The notes under the pieces: generated by a model
The model's input: the letters and a program-made list of their open reading frames with translations, nothing else
What the model was told of the DNA's origin: nothing
Databases searched by the model: none
Position numbers and translations under genes: made by a program
Shown here: positions 25,144-35,100 of the stretch, piece after piece
Position numbering within the stretch: position 1 is the stretch's first letter
How the letters are laid out: every line of letters begins with the position of its first letter
Source of the DNA: Nocardia carnea NBRC 14403
Lineage (GTDB): Bacteria; Actinomycetota; Actinomycetes; Mycobacteriales; Mycobacteriaceae
Assembly: GCF_000308515.1 (NCBI RefSeq)
Contig: NZ_BAFV01000067.1
Span: forward strand, 1 to 61,210
Reading direction: 5' to 3'
Length of the DNA: 61,210 bases

Positions 25144-26165
25144 TCAGCCGACCCGCTCGGTCGTGTACTGAACCAGCCGCACCAGGGCGTCGTTCGCCGG
25201 ACCCGCGGGGAGTGCCTTCAGTTCCGCGTGAGCGATATCGCTGTACTCCCGCAGTTTCTCCTTGGCCTGCCTCATCCCCGGAGAACGGCCGAGCAGTTCG
25301 AGGGCTTCGTCCACCTCCGCGTCCGATTCGAGCGGGTGGTCCAGCAGGGTGCGCAAGCGGTCACCGTCGGGGCCGGGATCCCGGAGGGCATACAGGACCG
25401 GGAGCGTATGCACACCTTCGCGCAGGTCGGTGCCGGGAGTTTTACCCGACTGCGCGGAAACCGACGAGATATCGATGATGTCGTCGGAGATCTGGAAGGC
25501 GGTGCCCACCGCGTCGCCGAGGCGGGCGAGCCGTTCCACATGGTCGAGACCGGCACCGGAGAACGTACCGCCGAAACGGCCGGAAGCCGCGATCAGCGAC
25601 CCCGTCTTCTCCCAGACCACCTTCAGGTAGTGCGCGACCGGATCGGCGGCTTCGCGGGCGCCCATGGTTTCGCGCATCTGGCCGGTGACCAGTTCGGCGA
25701 ACGTTTCCGCGATGATGCGCACCGCGTCCGGGCCGAGGGTGGAGGTGAGGCGGGAGGCATGGGCGAACAGATAGTCACCGGCCAGGATCGCCACGCTGTT
25801 ACCCCAGCGCGAGTTCACGCTCGGAGCGCCGCGCCGCATGGTGGCCTCGTCCATCACATCGTCGTGGTAGAGCGTGGCCAGATGCACCAGTTCGACGACG
25901 GTGCCTGCGGTGACGAGCTCCGGGTCGTCGGGGCGCGGGCCGAGCTGGCCGGTCAATATGGTGAACAGCGGGCGGAACCGTTTACCCCCGCCCTGGCCAG
26001 ATGCAGCGCGGCTTCCTGCAGGAACGACGCCCCGTCCGACAATTCCTCGACCAGTAACTCCTCCACCCGGTCGAGACCCTCGCGCACTGTCGCGGCGAGG
26101 GCGGCGTCTCCGAGGTCCACCCCCGCCACCACCGTGCCGGCTTCGCTCACAGCAGATGTGCTCAT
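25144..26165 (-). pseudogene. Polyprenyl diphosphate synthase with a one-base frameshift
   Basis: This is a trans-isoprenyl diphosphate synthase split into two frames. From ATG at 26165 (ribosome site AGAAGG) the first about 60 codons encode the normal N-terminus to ALHLARAG, then run out of frame to a stop. From about 25985 the second frame carries the rest: LATLYHDDVMDEA (first Asp-rich motif), GQMRET and FQISDDIID (second motif). A single G is missing from a G-run (complement of 25985-25989). Restoring it recreates GGKRFRPLFT, the substrate-binding segment. A TTG overlapping the premature stop (TTGA) could restart translation, but without that motif. By position it matches grcC1 (Rv0562), the likely menaquinone side-chain enzyme. 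It is a real mutation or a homopolymer sequencing error. Confidence 0.88.
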
Positions 26166-26300
26166 ACCTTCTCCCAAGGACGCGTCCGACCCCACGGTGA
26201 TGAACCTAGCGTGTCCATGCCGCAGCGCCCATGAACACCGTCACTGTATTGACCGTACCGCCATCGACATCGCAGACCGCGGCCTGTAACTATTGTCCGC

Positions 26301-27572
26301 ATGGGTGCACCCGAAGCCACACCAGCCGATAGCGACCGGGGGCCGCTGCCCGCACACGTGCAGGTGCTGGTAGTGGGTGCCGGACCCGCCGGTTCCGCGT
26401 CCGCGGCCTGGGCGGCCCGGGCGGGTCGCGATGTGCTGCTGCTCGATTCCGCGGTGTTCCCACGTGATAAGACCTGTGGGGACGGACTGACCCCACGCGC
26501 CACCGCGGAGCTCGAACATCTGGGCCTGGGTGAATGGGTGCGCGCGCATACCGTCAACCACGGTTTGCGGATGACCGGATTCGGGCGCGAGGCCCTGCTC
26601 CCGTGGCCGGCCGGTTCCTTCCCGACCTACGGCAGCGCGATACCGCGTACCGAACTGGACGACAAATTGCGCGAAACCGCCGTGAAATCCGGGGCCCGGA
26701 TGTTCGACGGCACCAAAGTCGCCGACGTGGTACGCGACGGTGACCGGGTCACCGGGGTGGTGGTGCGCGCCGGCGAACGAACCGCCGAGATCCGCTGCGA
26801 GACCTTGATCGTGGCCGACGGTGTCCGCTCCCCGGTCGGTAAACAACTCGGCCGGACCTGGCACCGCAAATACGCGTACGGGGTGGCAGCACGCGCCTAT
26901 ATCGCGTCCGGGCGCAGCGACGACCAATGGATCACCTCGCATCTGGAGCTGCGTAACGCGCAGGGTGAACTGGTACCCGGTTACGGCTGGGTGTTCCCGC
27001 TCGCCAACGGTGAGGTGAATATCGGGGTCGGTTCGCTGGCAACCGAGCAACGGCCCTCGCATATCGCGTTGAAACCCCTGCTGGAGCACTACACCGCGCA
27101 GCGCCGCGACGAATGGGAGCTCACCGGCTCGCTGCGGGCAGTGTCCTCGGCGCTGCTGCCGATGGGCGGCGCGGTCTCCGGTATCGCGGGCCGCAACTGG
27201 GTGCTGGTGGGTGATGCCGCCGGTTGTGTGAACCCACTGAACGGCGAAGGTATCGACTACGGGCTGGAGGGCGGGCATATGCTCGCCGGCTTGCTCGACG
27301 AACCCGACCTGACCCGGCTGTGGCCGGATGTGCTGCGCCGCAAATACGGGCGCACGTACTCGGTAGCCCGCCGGATCGCCGGGTTGGCGACCCACCCCAG
27401 TATGGTGCCGATGGGCGGCCCGCCGGTGATGCGCTCGAAACTGTTGCAGCGCACAGCGGTCCGGGTGATGGGCAATCTGGTCACGGACGAGGATCTGGAC
27501 CTGACGGCGCGGGCGTGGCGTACGGCGGGGCGTGCGTCGATGCGTTTCGACGAACTCGTGCCGTTCGGGTAA
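26301..27572 (+). CDS. menJ: Geranylgeranyl reductase family FAD protein, menaquinone reductase MenJ-like
   Basis: 423 residues. The N-terminal Rossmann motif VLVVGAGPAGSASA binds FAD; KTCGDGLTPRA and the second FAD motif VLVGDAAGCVNPLNGEGIDY are characteristic of the geranylgeranyl reductase group. In mycobacteria the protein at this site (Rv0561c, MenJ) saturates one isoprene unit of the menaquinone side chain. The position here, divergent from the polyprenyl synthase and near menG, matches that. No ribosome site is obvious before the ATG. The following AraC gene starts 6 bases after its stop. Confidence 0.9.
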   Translation: MGAPEATPADSDRGPLPAHVQVLVVGAGPAGSASAAWAARAGRDVLLLDSAVFPRDKTCGDGLTPRATAELEHLGLGEWVRAHTVNHGLRMTGFGREALLPWPAGSFPTYGSAIPRTELDDKLRETAVKSGARMFDGTKVADVVRDGDRVTGVVVRAGERTAEIRCETLIVADGVRSPVGKQLGRTWHRKYAYGVAARAYIASGRSDDQWITSHLELRNAQGELVPGYGWVFPLANGEVNIGVGSLATEQRPSHIALKPLLEHYTAQRRDEWELTGSLRAVSSALLPMGGAVSGIAGRNWVLVGDAAGCVNPLNGEGIDYGLEGGHMLAGLLDEPDLTRLWPDVLRRKYGRTYSVARRIAGLATHPSMVPMGGPPVMRSKLLQRTAVRVMGNLVTDEDLDLTARAWRTAGRASMRFDELVPFG

Positions 27573-27578
27573 GCGACG

Positions 27579-28031
27579 ATGGCAGCGCGGCCGGTACCCG
27601 AGGATCTGCTCCCACATCTGCGCCGGGCACGTGATTTCATCGACCGCGAATATGCACAACCGCTGGATCTGGCCTGGATGGCCGCGGCGGCGGGGGTCTC
27701 CAAGTATCACTTCCTGCGCTGTTTCGCCGCGACCTACGGCCGCACGCCGGCACTGTATCTGGCCGAACGGCGGATAGAGCGGGCCCAGGACCTGTTCCGC
27801 GCGACCAATACGACGGTCACCGAGGTATGCCTGCTCGTCGGGTACACCAGCCTGGGGTCGTTCTCGCGCAAGTTCACCGAACTGGTGGGGGTTTCACCGT
27901 CGGAGTACCAGGCGAAATTCGCCGACGGTGCGCCGCGGATCCCCGGCTGTTATGTGTTCATGCACGGGTTGTCCGACCGCCGGCCGGACACCGCAATTTC
28001 GGAGAAGCCGCAGCGTTCGCGGCGCGCCTAG
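27579..28031 (+). CDS. AraC-family regulator, HTH domain only
   Basis: 150 residues made almost wholly of the two-helix-turn-helix AraC DNA-binding domain (FIDREYAQPLDLAWMAAAAGVSKYHFLRCF, then VTEVCLLVGYTSLGSFSRKF and GVSPSEYQ). It lacks a separate ligand-binding domain. It is 9 bases upstream of a VOC protein gene that probably supplies the sensing or target function. The pair AraC-VOC recurs in actinomycetes. It follows menJ with a 6-base gap, so read-through transcription is possible. Confidence 0.9.
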   Translation: MAARPVPEDLLPHLRRARDFIDREYAQPLDLAWMAAAAGVSKYHFLRCFAATYGRTPALYLAERRIERAQDLFRATNTTVTEVCLLVGYTSLGSFSRKFTELVGVSPSEYQAKFADGAPRIPGCYVFMHGLSDRRPDTAISEKPQRSRRA

Positions 28032-28040
28032 GCTCATCTC

Positions 28041-28502
28041 ATGACCCCGATCATCACCAACATTTCGCTGGTCACGGTGTACGTGACCGACCAGACCGAG
28101 GCAAAGAACTGGTATATCGACACCCTCGGATTCGTCGAGACCGCCGATGTGCAGATGGGCGACAACGGTTTCCGCTGGGTGACCGTGGCCCATCCGGACC
28201 ATCCGGAACTCGAGGTGACCCTGATGGTGCCGGGCCCGCCCCTGGACGAGAACCTCGCCGAGGCAGTCCGGCGGTCGCTGGCCAACGGCACCCACGGTTC
28301 GCTGGGGCTCACCACGAAGGACTGCCAGCAGGCGTACAAGGAGTTGGCCGCCAAGGGCGTGGATTTCGTACAACCGCCGTCGGAGCGGCCCTACGGTGTG
28401 GAGGCCGTTTTCCGGGACAACTCCGGGAACTGGCTCGTGATGGTGGAGCCGAAGGAGTTCGACCCGGCCGTCGCGATGGAAGCACCCTGCGAAGAACTCT
28501 GA
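28041..28502 (+). CDS. VOC (glyoxalase/bleomycin-resistance fold) protein
   Basis: 153 residues with the paired beta-alpha-beta-beta-beta modules of the vicinal oxygen chelate fold: ISLVTVYVTDQTEAKNWYIDTLGFVE in the first, LGLTTKDCQQAYKELAAKGVDFV and FRDNSGNWLVMVEP in the second. The final Glu is a likely metal ligand. The substrate is unknown. It is cotranscribed with the AraC regulator upstream. Confidence 0.88.
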   Translation: MTPIITNISLVTVYVTDQTEAKNWYIDTLGFVETADVQMGDNGFRWVTVAHPDHPELEVTLMVPGPPLDENLAEAVRRSLANGTHGSLGLTTKDCQQAYKELAAKGVDFVQPPSERPYGVEAVFRDNSGNWLVMVEPKEFDPAVAMEAPCEEL

Positions 28503-28628
28503 GGCGCAGGCGGCCCCGTCACGGAGCCGGGCGTCGACGATCCGCAAAGTCCTGACCGGGCCCCGGCTCGCCGAGGAACTGCGCTCTCCGTTCATCCGAC
28601 GCGCATGGGTTGCGGCGCCCTCGGTACC

Positions 28629-28661
28629 GCTTTCCGCCCGCGATACTCACGGGCGGAAAGC
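28629..28661. terminator. Bidirectional terminator hairpin
   Basis: A perfect 12-bp stem GCTTTCCGCCCG with a 9-base loop sits in the gap between the convergent VOC and DUF2505 genes. Confidence 0.7.
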
Positions 28662-28693
28662 AGCGATAGGCCGACAGCCCCAGCGCACGGATA

Positions 28694-29200
28694 TCAGGCG
28701 TTCGCGCGCTCGGCGAACCATTTCAAGATGAATTTGCGTTCGCTTTCCACCACTCGCCGCTGCAACTGTTCGGCCAGGGGCTCGATGGCGCCGCCGACCA
28801 GCGGAACCTTCACCTTCACCGAACCGGAGACCGCCAGTTCCGACCCGTCGCCGGCGGACCGGAGCCGGTAGGTTCCGGCCATCTCCGAAGAGATCGCCGA
28901 CGAGGTGCCTTCGAAGGTTCCCTCGGCGGTGTCGCCGGTCAGCGGCTGCCAGTTGTCCACGCGGGTGACGACCAGATCGCTTTTGAGGACCTTGCGGACG
29001 ATGCCGGGGATTTTCTCCGGGCGGATCTTCTCGCTCATCGCGAGCCGGATCGTGCCCGGCCCGCCCGGATGGGTCAGGTCGAGCGTGGCTGTCTGCGCGC
29101 CGGCGAAACGGGCGCGCCACAGTTCCTCCCCGGTGAGCGCGGCGTGGAGTTCGGCGACCGGGATCGGATAGGTCAGCGTGAAGCCGAATTTTCGGGCCAT
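28694..29200 (-). CDS. DUF2505 (SRPBCC-like) protein
   Basis: 168 residues from ATG at 29200. The opening MARKFGFTLTYPIPVAELHAAL and the strand pattern (GTFEGTSSAISSEMAGTYRL, GSVKVKVPLVGGAIEPLAEQL) match the actinobacterial DUF2505 family, which has a START-like fold with a lipid-sized cavity. No enzymatic residues are recognisable. The longer frame upstream has no family similarity, so this start is preferred. It is divergent from the DUF3592 gene. Confidence 0.85.
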   Translation of the reverse strand: MARKFGFTLTYPIPVAELHAALTGEELWRARFAGAQTATLDLTHPGGPGTIRLAMSEKIRPEKIPGIVRKVLKSDLVVTRVDNWQPLTGDTAEGTFEGTSSAISSEMAGTYRLRSAGDGSELAVSGSVKVKVPLVGGAIEPLAEQLQRRVVESERKFILKWFAERANA

Positions 29201-29439
29201 GAGCGCCCACAGTAGCCGAACCTGCCGCACTCGCCTGTCCTTCGCCGAGGGCCCGGTCCGCGTCCGGATCCGGACCCGGACGCCGCGCGCCGGGTCGCCC
29301 GTTAGGCTGTTGCGGTGCCGCGAGGGGCGCTGCCTCGGCGAGGCGGTCCATGGCTTTCGTCGGCGCGGCAACTGCCGGATATCCGCCGGCCTCGCCCGGT
29401 CGCGGACGCCGACAGGGATCGAATCCGAAAGGAGACAGC

Positions 29440-30060
29440 GTGCCCGACCAGGCAGATGTGGCCGAGCCGCCCGATCCCGTGCACCAACTGGAGAAACCGA
29501 CAGAGCCGGAACCCGCGGAAACCACCCCGGCCGGAAGTGTGTCCACAGAATCCACGCCACCCGATTCCTCGGCGCGGGCCGAACGGCTGCGGCGGATACG
29601 GGTCGGTGTGCTGATTGCCGCCGTCTCGGTGAGTGTGCTGGTGGTGCTGCTGGTCCTCGCGGCCTGGCGCAACGATTACCTGATCGAATCCGACAAGGGC
29701 GAAACAACGGGTGAGGTGCTGTCCGCCGGACGATTGCGCTCGGCGGTGATGTACGTCACCCCGGACGGCGTGACCCACAATCCCAAAGTGGGCGTGCTGT
29801 ACCCGACCCACCTGACCGCGGGCGAACGGATCAACGTCGAATACAACCGCGCCGACCCCGACCTGGTGCGAGTGGCCGGCCGCGATGTGCGGGTCGCGAT
29901 ACCGCCGGCGCTGTCGGTGCTCGCCACGGTCTGGGCGCTGACACTGCCCACGCTGTGGCTGCTGTTGCGTGCGGAAACCGGTTCGATGAGTGTTCGCCGG
30001 ATCTTCGATCCGGTGTCATATCGACGACGCGCCCCGGGATCCCACGACCCCGCACACTGA
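29440..30060 (+). CDS. DUF3592 membrane protein
   Basis: 206 residues from a GTG with an ideal AAAGGAG six bases upstream. An acidic, Pro/Thr-rich N-terminus of about 50 residues precedes a transmembrane segment (VGVLIAAVSVSVLVVLLVLAAW). An extracytoplasmic beta domain (TTGEVLSAGRLRSAVMYVTPDG) and a second transmembrane segment (PPALSVLATVWALTLPTLWLLL) follow. It precedes mgtA by 5 bases, as Rv0556 does in M. tuberculosis (from memory), so the two are one operon. Its function is unknown; an envelope role is plausible. Confidence 0.85.
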   Translation: MPDQADVAEPPDPVHQLEKPTEPEPAETTPAGSVSTESTPPDSSARAERLRRIRVGVLIAAVSVSVLVVLLVLAAWRNDYLIESDKGETTGEVLSAGRLRSAVMYVTPDGVTHNPKVGVLYPTHLTAGERINVEYNRADPDLVRVAGRDVRVAIPPALSVLATVWALTLPTLWLLLRAETGSMSVRRIFDPVSYRRRAPGSHDPAH

Positions 30061-30065
30061 CCCGT

Positions 30066-31208
30066 GTGCGCGTAGCCATCGTTGCCGAGTCCTTCCTCCC
30101 GAATATGAACGGTGTCGTGAACTCGGTCCTGCGGGTGCTGGATCACCTGGACCGGCACGGACATGAGGCGCTCGTCATCGCGCCCGATACGCTGCGCGGA
30201 CGTCCCCCCGCGCCGCGGCACCACGGCCGATTCCCGGTGCACCGGGTACCGGCGGTGATGGTGCCGAAGATCAGTTCGCTGCCCGTGGGCCTGCCGCAGC
30301 CGGGAATGGTCGGGATTCTGGACGATTTCGGCGCCGATGTGGTGCATCTGGCGTCCCCGTTCCTGCTGGGCGCCGGTGGACTGGCCGCCGCGCTGCGACT
30401 GGACCTGCCCACGATCGCGGTGTACCAGACCGATGTGGCGGGTTTCGCCAAGAGCTACGGACTGGGACTGGCCGAGCGCGCGGCGTGGGGCTGGACCCGG
30501 CGGATCCACGAGGGCGCGACCCGCACCCTGGCACCGTCGAGCGCCGCGGCGGAGAGCTTGGCCCGGCACGGGATTCCGCGGGTGCACCGGTGGGCGCGCG
30601 GGGTCGATGCGGCGCGATTCACTCCCGCGGCCCGCAACCCGCGATTACGAAACGAGTGGCTCGGCGGAAGCGATCGGCTGCTGGTCGGATTCGTGGGCCG
30701 GCTGGCGCCGGAGAAACATGTGGAGCGGCTCGCGGTCCTGGCCCGCGATCCGGACGTTCAACTGGTGATCGTCGGCGACGGACCGCAGCGGCCGAAACTG
30801 GCCGGGATACTGCCGGGCGCGATCTTCACCGGCGAACTCGGCGGCGACGAATTGGCGCAGGCCTACGCCAGTTTGGACGTGATGGTGCACCCCGGCGAAC
30901 ACGAAACCTTCTGCCAGGGTGTCCAGGAGGCATTGGCCGGCGGGGTCCCGGTGATCGGTCCCGACGCCGGCGGCCCGCGCGACCTCATCTCGCCGTGCCG
31001 CAACGGCTACCTGCTGCCGGTCGCGGAGTTCACCGAACTGCTGCCGGGCGCCGTCGCCGCCCTGCGCGATCCCCGGCTGCGCACCCGGTTCGGTGCGGCC
31101 GCCCGGAAATCGGTACTGCATCGCACCTGGCCGGCCCTGTGCACCGAACTCATGGGCCACTACGCCGACGTGCTCGGCACCGACTACCAGTTGTCCCGTT
31201 CCGCCTGA
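30066..31208 (+). CDS. mgtA: GDP-mannose-dependent alpha-mannosyltransferase MgtA-like
   Basis: 380 residues from GTG at 30066. A GT-B, family GT4 glycosyltransferase: acceptor domain VRVAIVAESFLPNMNGVVNSVLRV, then donor domain GFVGRLAPEKHVERL, VIVGDGPQRPKL and the EX7E motif GEHETFCQGVQEALAGGVPVI. It closely follows the sequence I recall for MgtA of mycobacteria (GVDAARF, HRWARGVD), which transfers mannose to a glucuronosyl diacylglycerol for a lipomannan-like lipid. It acts at the inner face of the membrane. It shares an operon with the DUF3592 protein and lies upstream of menG. Confidence 0.9.
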   Translation: MRVAIVAESFLPNMNGVVNSVLRVLDHLDRHGHEALVIAPDTLRGRPPAPRHHGRFPVHRVPAVMVPKISSLPVGLPQPGMVGILDDFGADVVHLASPFLLGAGGLAAALRLDLPTIAVYQTDVAGFAKSYGLGLAERAAWGWTRRIHEGATRTLAPSSAAAESLARHGIPRVHRWARGVDAARFTPAARNPRLRNEWLGGSDRLLVGFVGRLAPEKHVERLAVLARDPDVQLVIVGDGPQRPKLAGILPGAIFTGELGGDELAQAYASLDVMVHPGEHETFCQGVQEALAGGVPVIGPDAGGPRDLISPCRNGYLLPVAEFTELLPGAVAALRDPRLRTRFGAAARKSVLHRTWPALCTELMGHYADVLGTDYQLSRSA

Positions 31209-31333
31209 TCGGCAGCCCAGCGGCGGCACCCCGCAGCACCATTCTGATCAGCCGCCGGCACGATCCTGTTCGGCCCTCGAGGTGACAGCGATCAGCCCGT
31301 CGAGATGACAGTGGCGCCGAGTAGGGTCGGGCT

Positions 31334-32041
31334 GTGGCGAAAACGCAATCGGTTCGGGCCTCGCTGGACAAGCAACCGCACGAGGTCGCTTCGATGTTCG
31401 ACGGGGTGGCGCGACGATACGATCTGACCAATACCGTGATCTCGGCCGGGCAGGACCGCTATTGGCGGTGGATGACCCGCAGGGCCATCACCCCGCGTCC
31501 CGGTGAGCAGATCCTCGATCTTGCGGCCGGGACCGGTGTCTCCACCGTGGAACTGGGCAAATCGGGTGCCTGGTGCGTGGCCGCCGATTTCTCCCAGGGC
31601 ATGCTCGCCGCCGGACAGTTCCGCGACGTCCCGATGGTCGCCGGTGATGCCATGGCACTGCCGTTCGCCGACAACTCCTTCGACGCGGTGACGATCTCGT
31701 TCGGCCTGCGCAATGTCGCCGATATCGATCTGGCGATGCGGGAGATGCTGCGGGTCACCAAACCCGGGGGCCGGCTGGTGATCTGCGAGTTCTCCACCCC
31801 GGTGATCCCGGTGTTAAAGACGGTCTACATGGAGTATTTGATGAAGGCGCTCCCGCGGGTCGCGCGGACGGTCAGCAGTAATCCGGACGCCTACGTCTAC
31901 CTGGCCGAATCGATCCGGGCCTGGCCGAATCAGCGGCAGCTGGGCCGGCGGGTGGCGGACGCGGGCTGGGCCGGGGTGAAATGGCGCAACCTCACCGGCG
32001 GGGTGGTGGCCCTGCACCGCGGCTACAAGCTCGGTAGCTGA
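31334..32041 (+). CDS. menG: Demethylmenaquinone methyltransferase
   Basis: 235 residues from a GTG start. A class I SAM methyltransferase: motif I LDLAAGTGVSTVELG, plus the UbiE/MenG signatures YDLTNTVISAGQDRYWRWM and DAVTISFGLRNVADIDLAM. It makes the last ring methylation, turning demethylmenaquinone into menaquinone. No ubiquinone genes are present, so the menaquinone role is preferred. It stands alone between mgtA and the nitrate reductase. Confidence 0.95.
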   Translation: MAKTQSVRASLDKQPHEVASMFDGVARRYDLTNTVISAGQDRYWRWMTRRAITPRPGEQILDLAAGTGVSTVELGKSGAWCVAADFSQGMLAAGQFRDVPMVAGDAMALPFADNSFDAVTISFGLRNVADIDLAMREMLRVTKPGGRLVICEFSTPVIPVLKTVYMEYLMKALPRVARTVSSNPDAYVYLAESIRAWPNQRQLGRRVADAGWAGVKWRNLTGGVVALHRGYKLGS

Positions 32042-32152
32042 CGCGCCCGTTCATTTTCCTCACAGCTGTGATTTTCGCCGGTGAAGTGGAATGTGATGCG
32101 GCGATAACATCGGGCAAACCCGAGGAAACGGCTCGCGGGCACCATCGGAGAC

Positions 32153-35100
32153 ATGTCCGAGGGATACGGCACAAGCGAGAAGACCAGGACGGTGTGCTCG
32201 TACTGCGGGGTGGGCTGCGGCATCGAGGTCACCACGACCGCGGATACCACCGGCGCTCCGGTGATCGCCCGGGTCAGTGGCGATAAATTGCATCCCGCGA
32301 ATGCCGGGCGGTTGTGCACGAAGGGCGCCACTCACCTCGAACTGATGCGGGCGCCGGGGCGGATGACCACCGCGTACCGGCGTCCGGGCCGCGGGGCCGA
32401 ACCGGAGCCGGTGGGGGTGGACGAGGCGGTGGCCGAGGCCGCGGCGCGGTTACGGGCGATCCTGGACGAGCACGGGCCCGACGCGATCGCGCTGTATGTT
32501 TCGGGGCAGATGTCGCTGGAGGCGCAGTACCTGGCCACGAAACTCGCCAAGGGGTATCTGCGGACCGTACATATGGAGGCCAACTCCAGGCTGTGCATGG
32601 CGAGCGCCGGTACCGGCTACAAGCAGTCGCTGGGCGCCGACGGCCCGCCCGGTTCCTACGACGATTTCGACCACGCCGATCTGTTCTTCGTCATCGGCGC
32701 GAATATGGCCGATTGCCATCCCATCCTCTTTCTGCGCATGTCCGAGCGGCTCAAATCCGGCGCGAAGCTGATCGTGGTGGACCCGCGGCGTACCGATGCG
32801 GCCGCTCGCGCGGACCTGTTCCTGCAGATCCGGCCCGGCACCGATCTGGCACTGCTCAACGGCCTGCTGTATCTACTGGTCGAGGCCGGTGATATCGACG
32901 AGCAGTTCATCGCCGAGCACACCGAGGGCTGGGCGGCGATGCCGGATTTCCTCGCCGCCTACACGCCGGATCGGGTCGCCGGGATCACGGGCCTGGCCGA
33001 GGCGGATATCCGCACCGCTGCCCGCTGGATCGGCGCGGCGGGCGAATGGATGAGCCTGTGGACGATGGGCCTGAACCAGTCCACCCACGGCACCTGGAAC
33101 ACCAACGCACTGTGCAATCTGCATCTGGCCACCGGCGCCATCTGCCGCCCGGGCAGCGGGCCGTTCTCACTGACGGGGCAGCCGAATGCCATGGGCGGCC
33201 GGGAAATGGGGTACATGGGGCCCGGGCTGCCCGGGCAGCGCAGCGTGCTCTCCCCCGCCGACCGGACATTCGTGGAAACGGCGTGGGACCTACCGCCGGG
33301 AGCCATCCGTGCCGAGGCCGGTCCGGGCACCGTGGAGATGTTCCGGCAGCTCGCGGCCGGAACGATCAAAGCGGCGTGGATCGTCTGCACCAACCCGGTT
33401 GCCACGGTGGCCAATCGCAAAACGGTGATCGCGGGCCTGGAGGCCGCCGAACTGGTGATCACCCAGGATGCCTACACCGATACCGCCACCAATACCTACG
33501 CCGACCTGCTGCTACCCGCCACACTGTGGGCCGAGGCGGATGCTGCGATGGTCAATTCCGAACGGACCGTGACCCTGCAGCGACAGTCGGTCGAACCGGC
33601 CGGCGCGGCACGCCCGGACTGGCAGCTCATCGCCCAGGTGGCGACCGCCATGGGCTTTCCCGGGTTCGAATACGACTCCGCCGCCGAAGTATTCGACGAG
33701 ATCCGCGGCTTCGCCAATCCGGCCACCGGCTACGACCTGCGCGGGATGAGTCACGACAAGCTGCGTGCGGGCCCCATGCAGTGGCCGTGCCCGGACCCGG
33801 CGCAGCGCCGCAACCCGATCCGCTACCGCAACGACGGAATCGGCGGGGAGCCGTTCGTCGACGGCGCCGGGCACCGGCCACGCCTGGCCTTCCCCACTCC
33901 CAGCCGGCGAGCGGTCTTCTGGCCGCGCCCGCATATGCCGCCGGCGGAAATGCCGGATGACGACTATCCGTTCCTGCTCAATACCGGCCGCCTGCAACAT
34001 CAGTGGCATTCGATGACGAAGACCGGCCGGATCGACAAGCTCAGCAAACTGAACCGGGAACCGTTCGCCGAGGTCCATCCCGACGATGCCCGCGAACTGG
34101 GGCTGGCCGCCGGCGACCAGGTGGAGATCGCCTCCCGGCGCGGCCGTGCCGTACTCCCCGTGCGGATCAGCGACCGGGTGCTTCCCGGCGGATGTTTCGC
34201 ACCGTTCCACTGGAACGACGAACAGGGCGAATACCTGACAGTCAACGCGGTCACCAACGATGCGGTGGACGCGGATTCGCTGCAACCGGAATTCAAGGCC
34301 TGCGCGGTCGCGCTGCGCCGGGTCGCGCCGGTGGTTCCCGTCGAATCGCCCGTGGCCCCCGGCATCCCGCGCGAACCCACGGCGAATGCCGGGGACCATC
34401 CCCTCGCGGCGGTCCTCGGCCTGGACGCGGCAGCCTCGCCCACCCTCAGCGAAACCGAGCGGATCTACCTCGGTGGCTATCTCGCGGCACTGCAGGCCTT
34501 GCCGGTCTCGGGGCAACCGGTGCTCCCGGAGACCGCGCCGTTGTCGCAGCAGAGCCGGCTATGGGTGGACGGGCTGCTGGCCGGTATGTATTCCCGTGCC
34601 GGCCAATCGGGTTCGACGGCAGTACCGGAACAACCGAGCCCGGCCGTGACGGTACTGTGGGCCTCGCAGACCGGAAATGCCGAAGAATTCGCGGCCACCG
34701 CGGCGCAGCGGCTCACGGAATCCGGCTACCGGCCGCGACTGATCGATATGGATTCCTGCGACCTCGCCGCATTGGCGGGTGATGTCCTGGTGGTCAGCAG
34801 TACGTTCGGCGACGGCGGCCCACCGGACAACGGCGCCGATTTCTGGACCCGGCTCGACGAGAGCGCGGGCAGGTTCACGGACATCCGTTTCGCCGTATTC
34901 GCCATGGGTGATTCCTCCTACGACGATTTCTGCGGCCATGGCCGGCGGCTCGATACGGCGTTCGCCGAACGTGGCGCGACCCGGCTCCTACCGCGCGTGG
35001 ACTGCGAACCGGATTTCGCCGAACCCGGTTCGGACTGGCTGGACGAAGTGATCGCGGCGCTCGGCGGCGATATCGGTGGTAATTCAGGTGACGGCTCCCC

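Noticed and set aside
25953..25956. TTGA stop-restart as programmed frameshift in the polyprenyl synthase
   Set aside because: The restart would omit the GGKRFRP substrate-binding segment, so a functional enzyme is unlikely. A lost base in a G-run is the simpler explanation.
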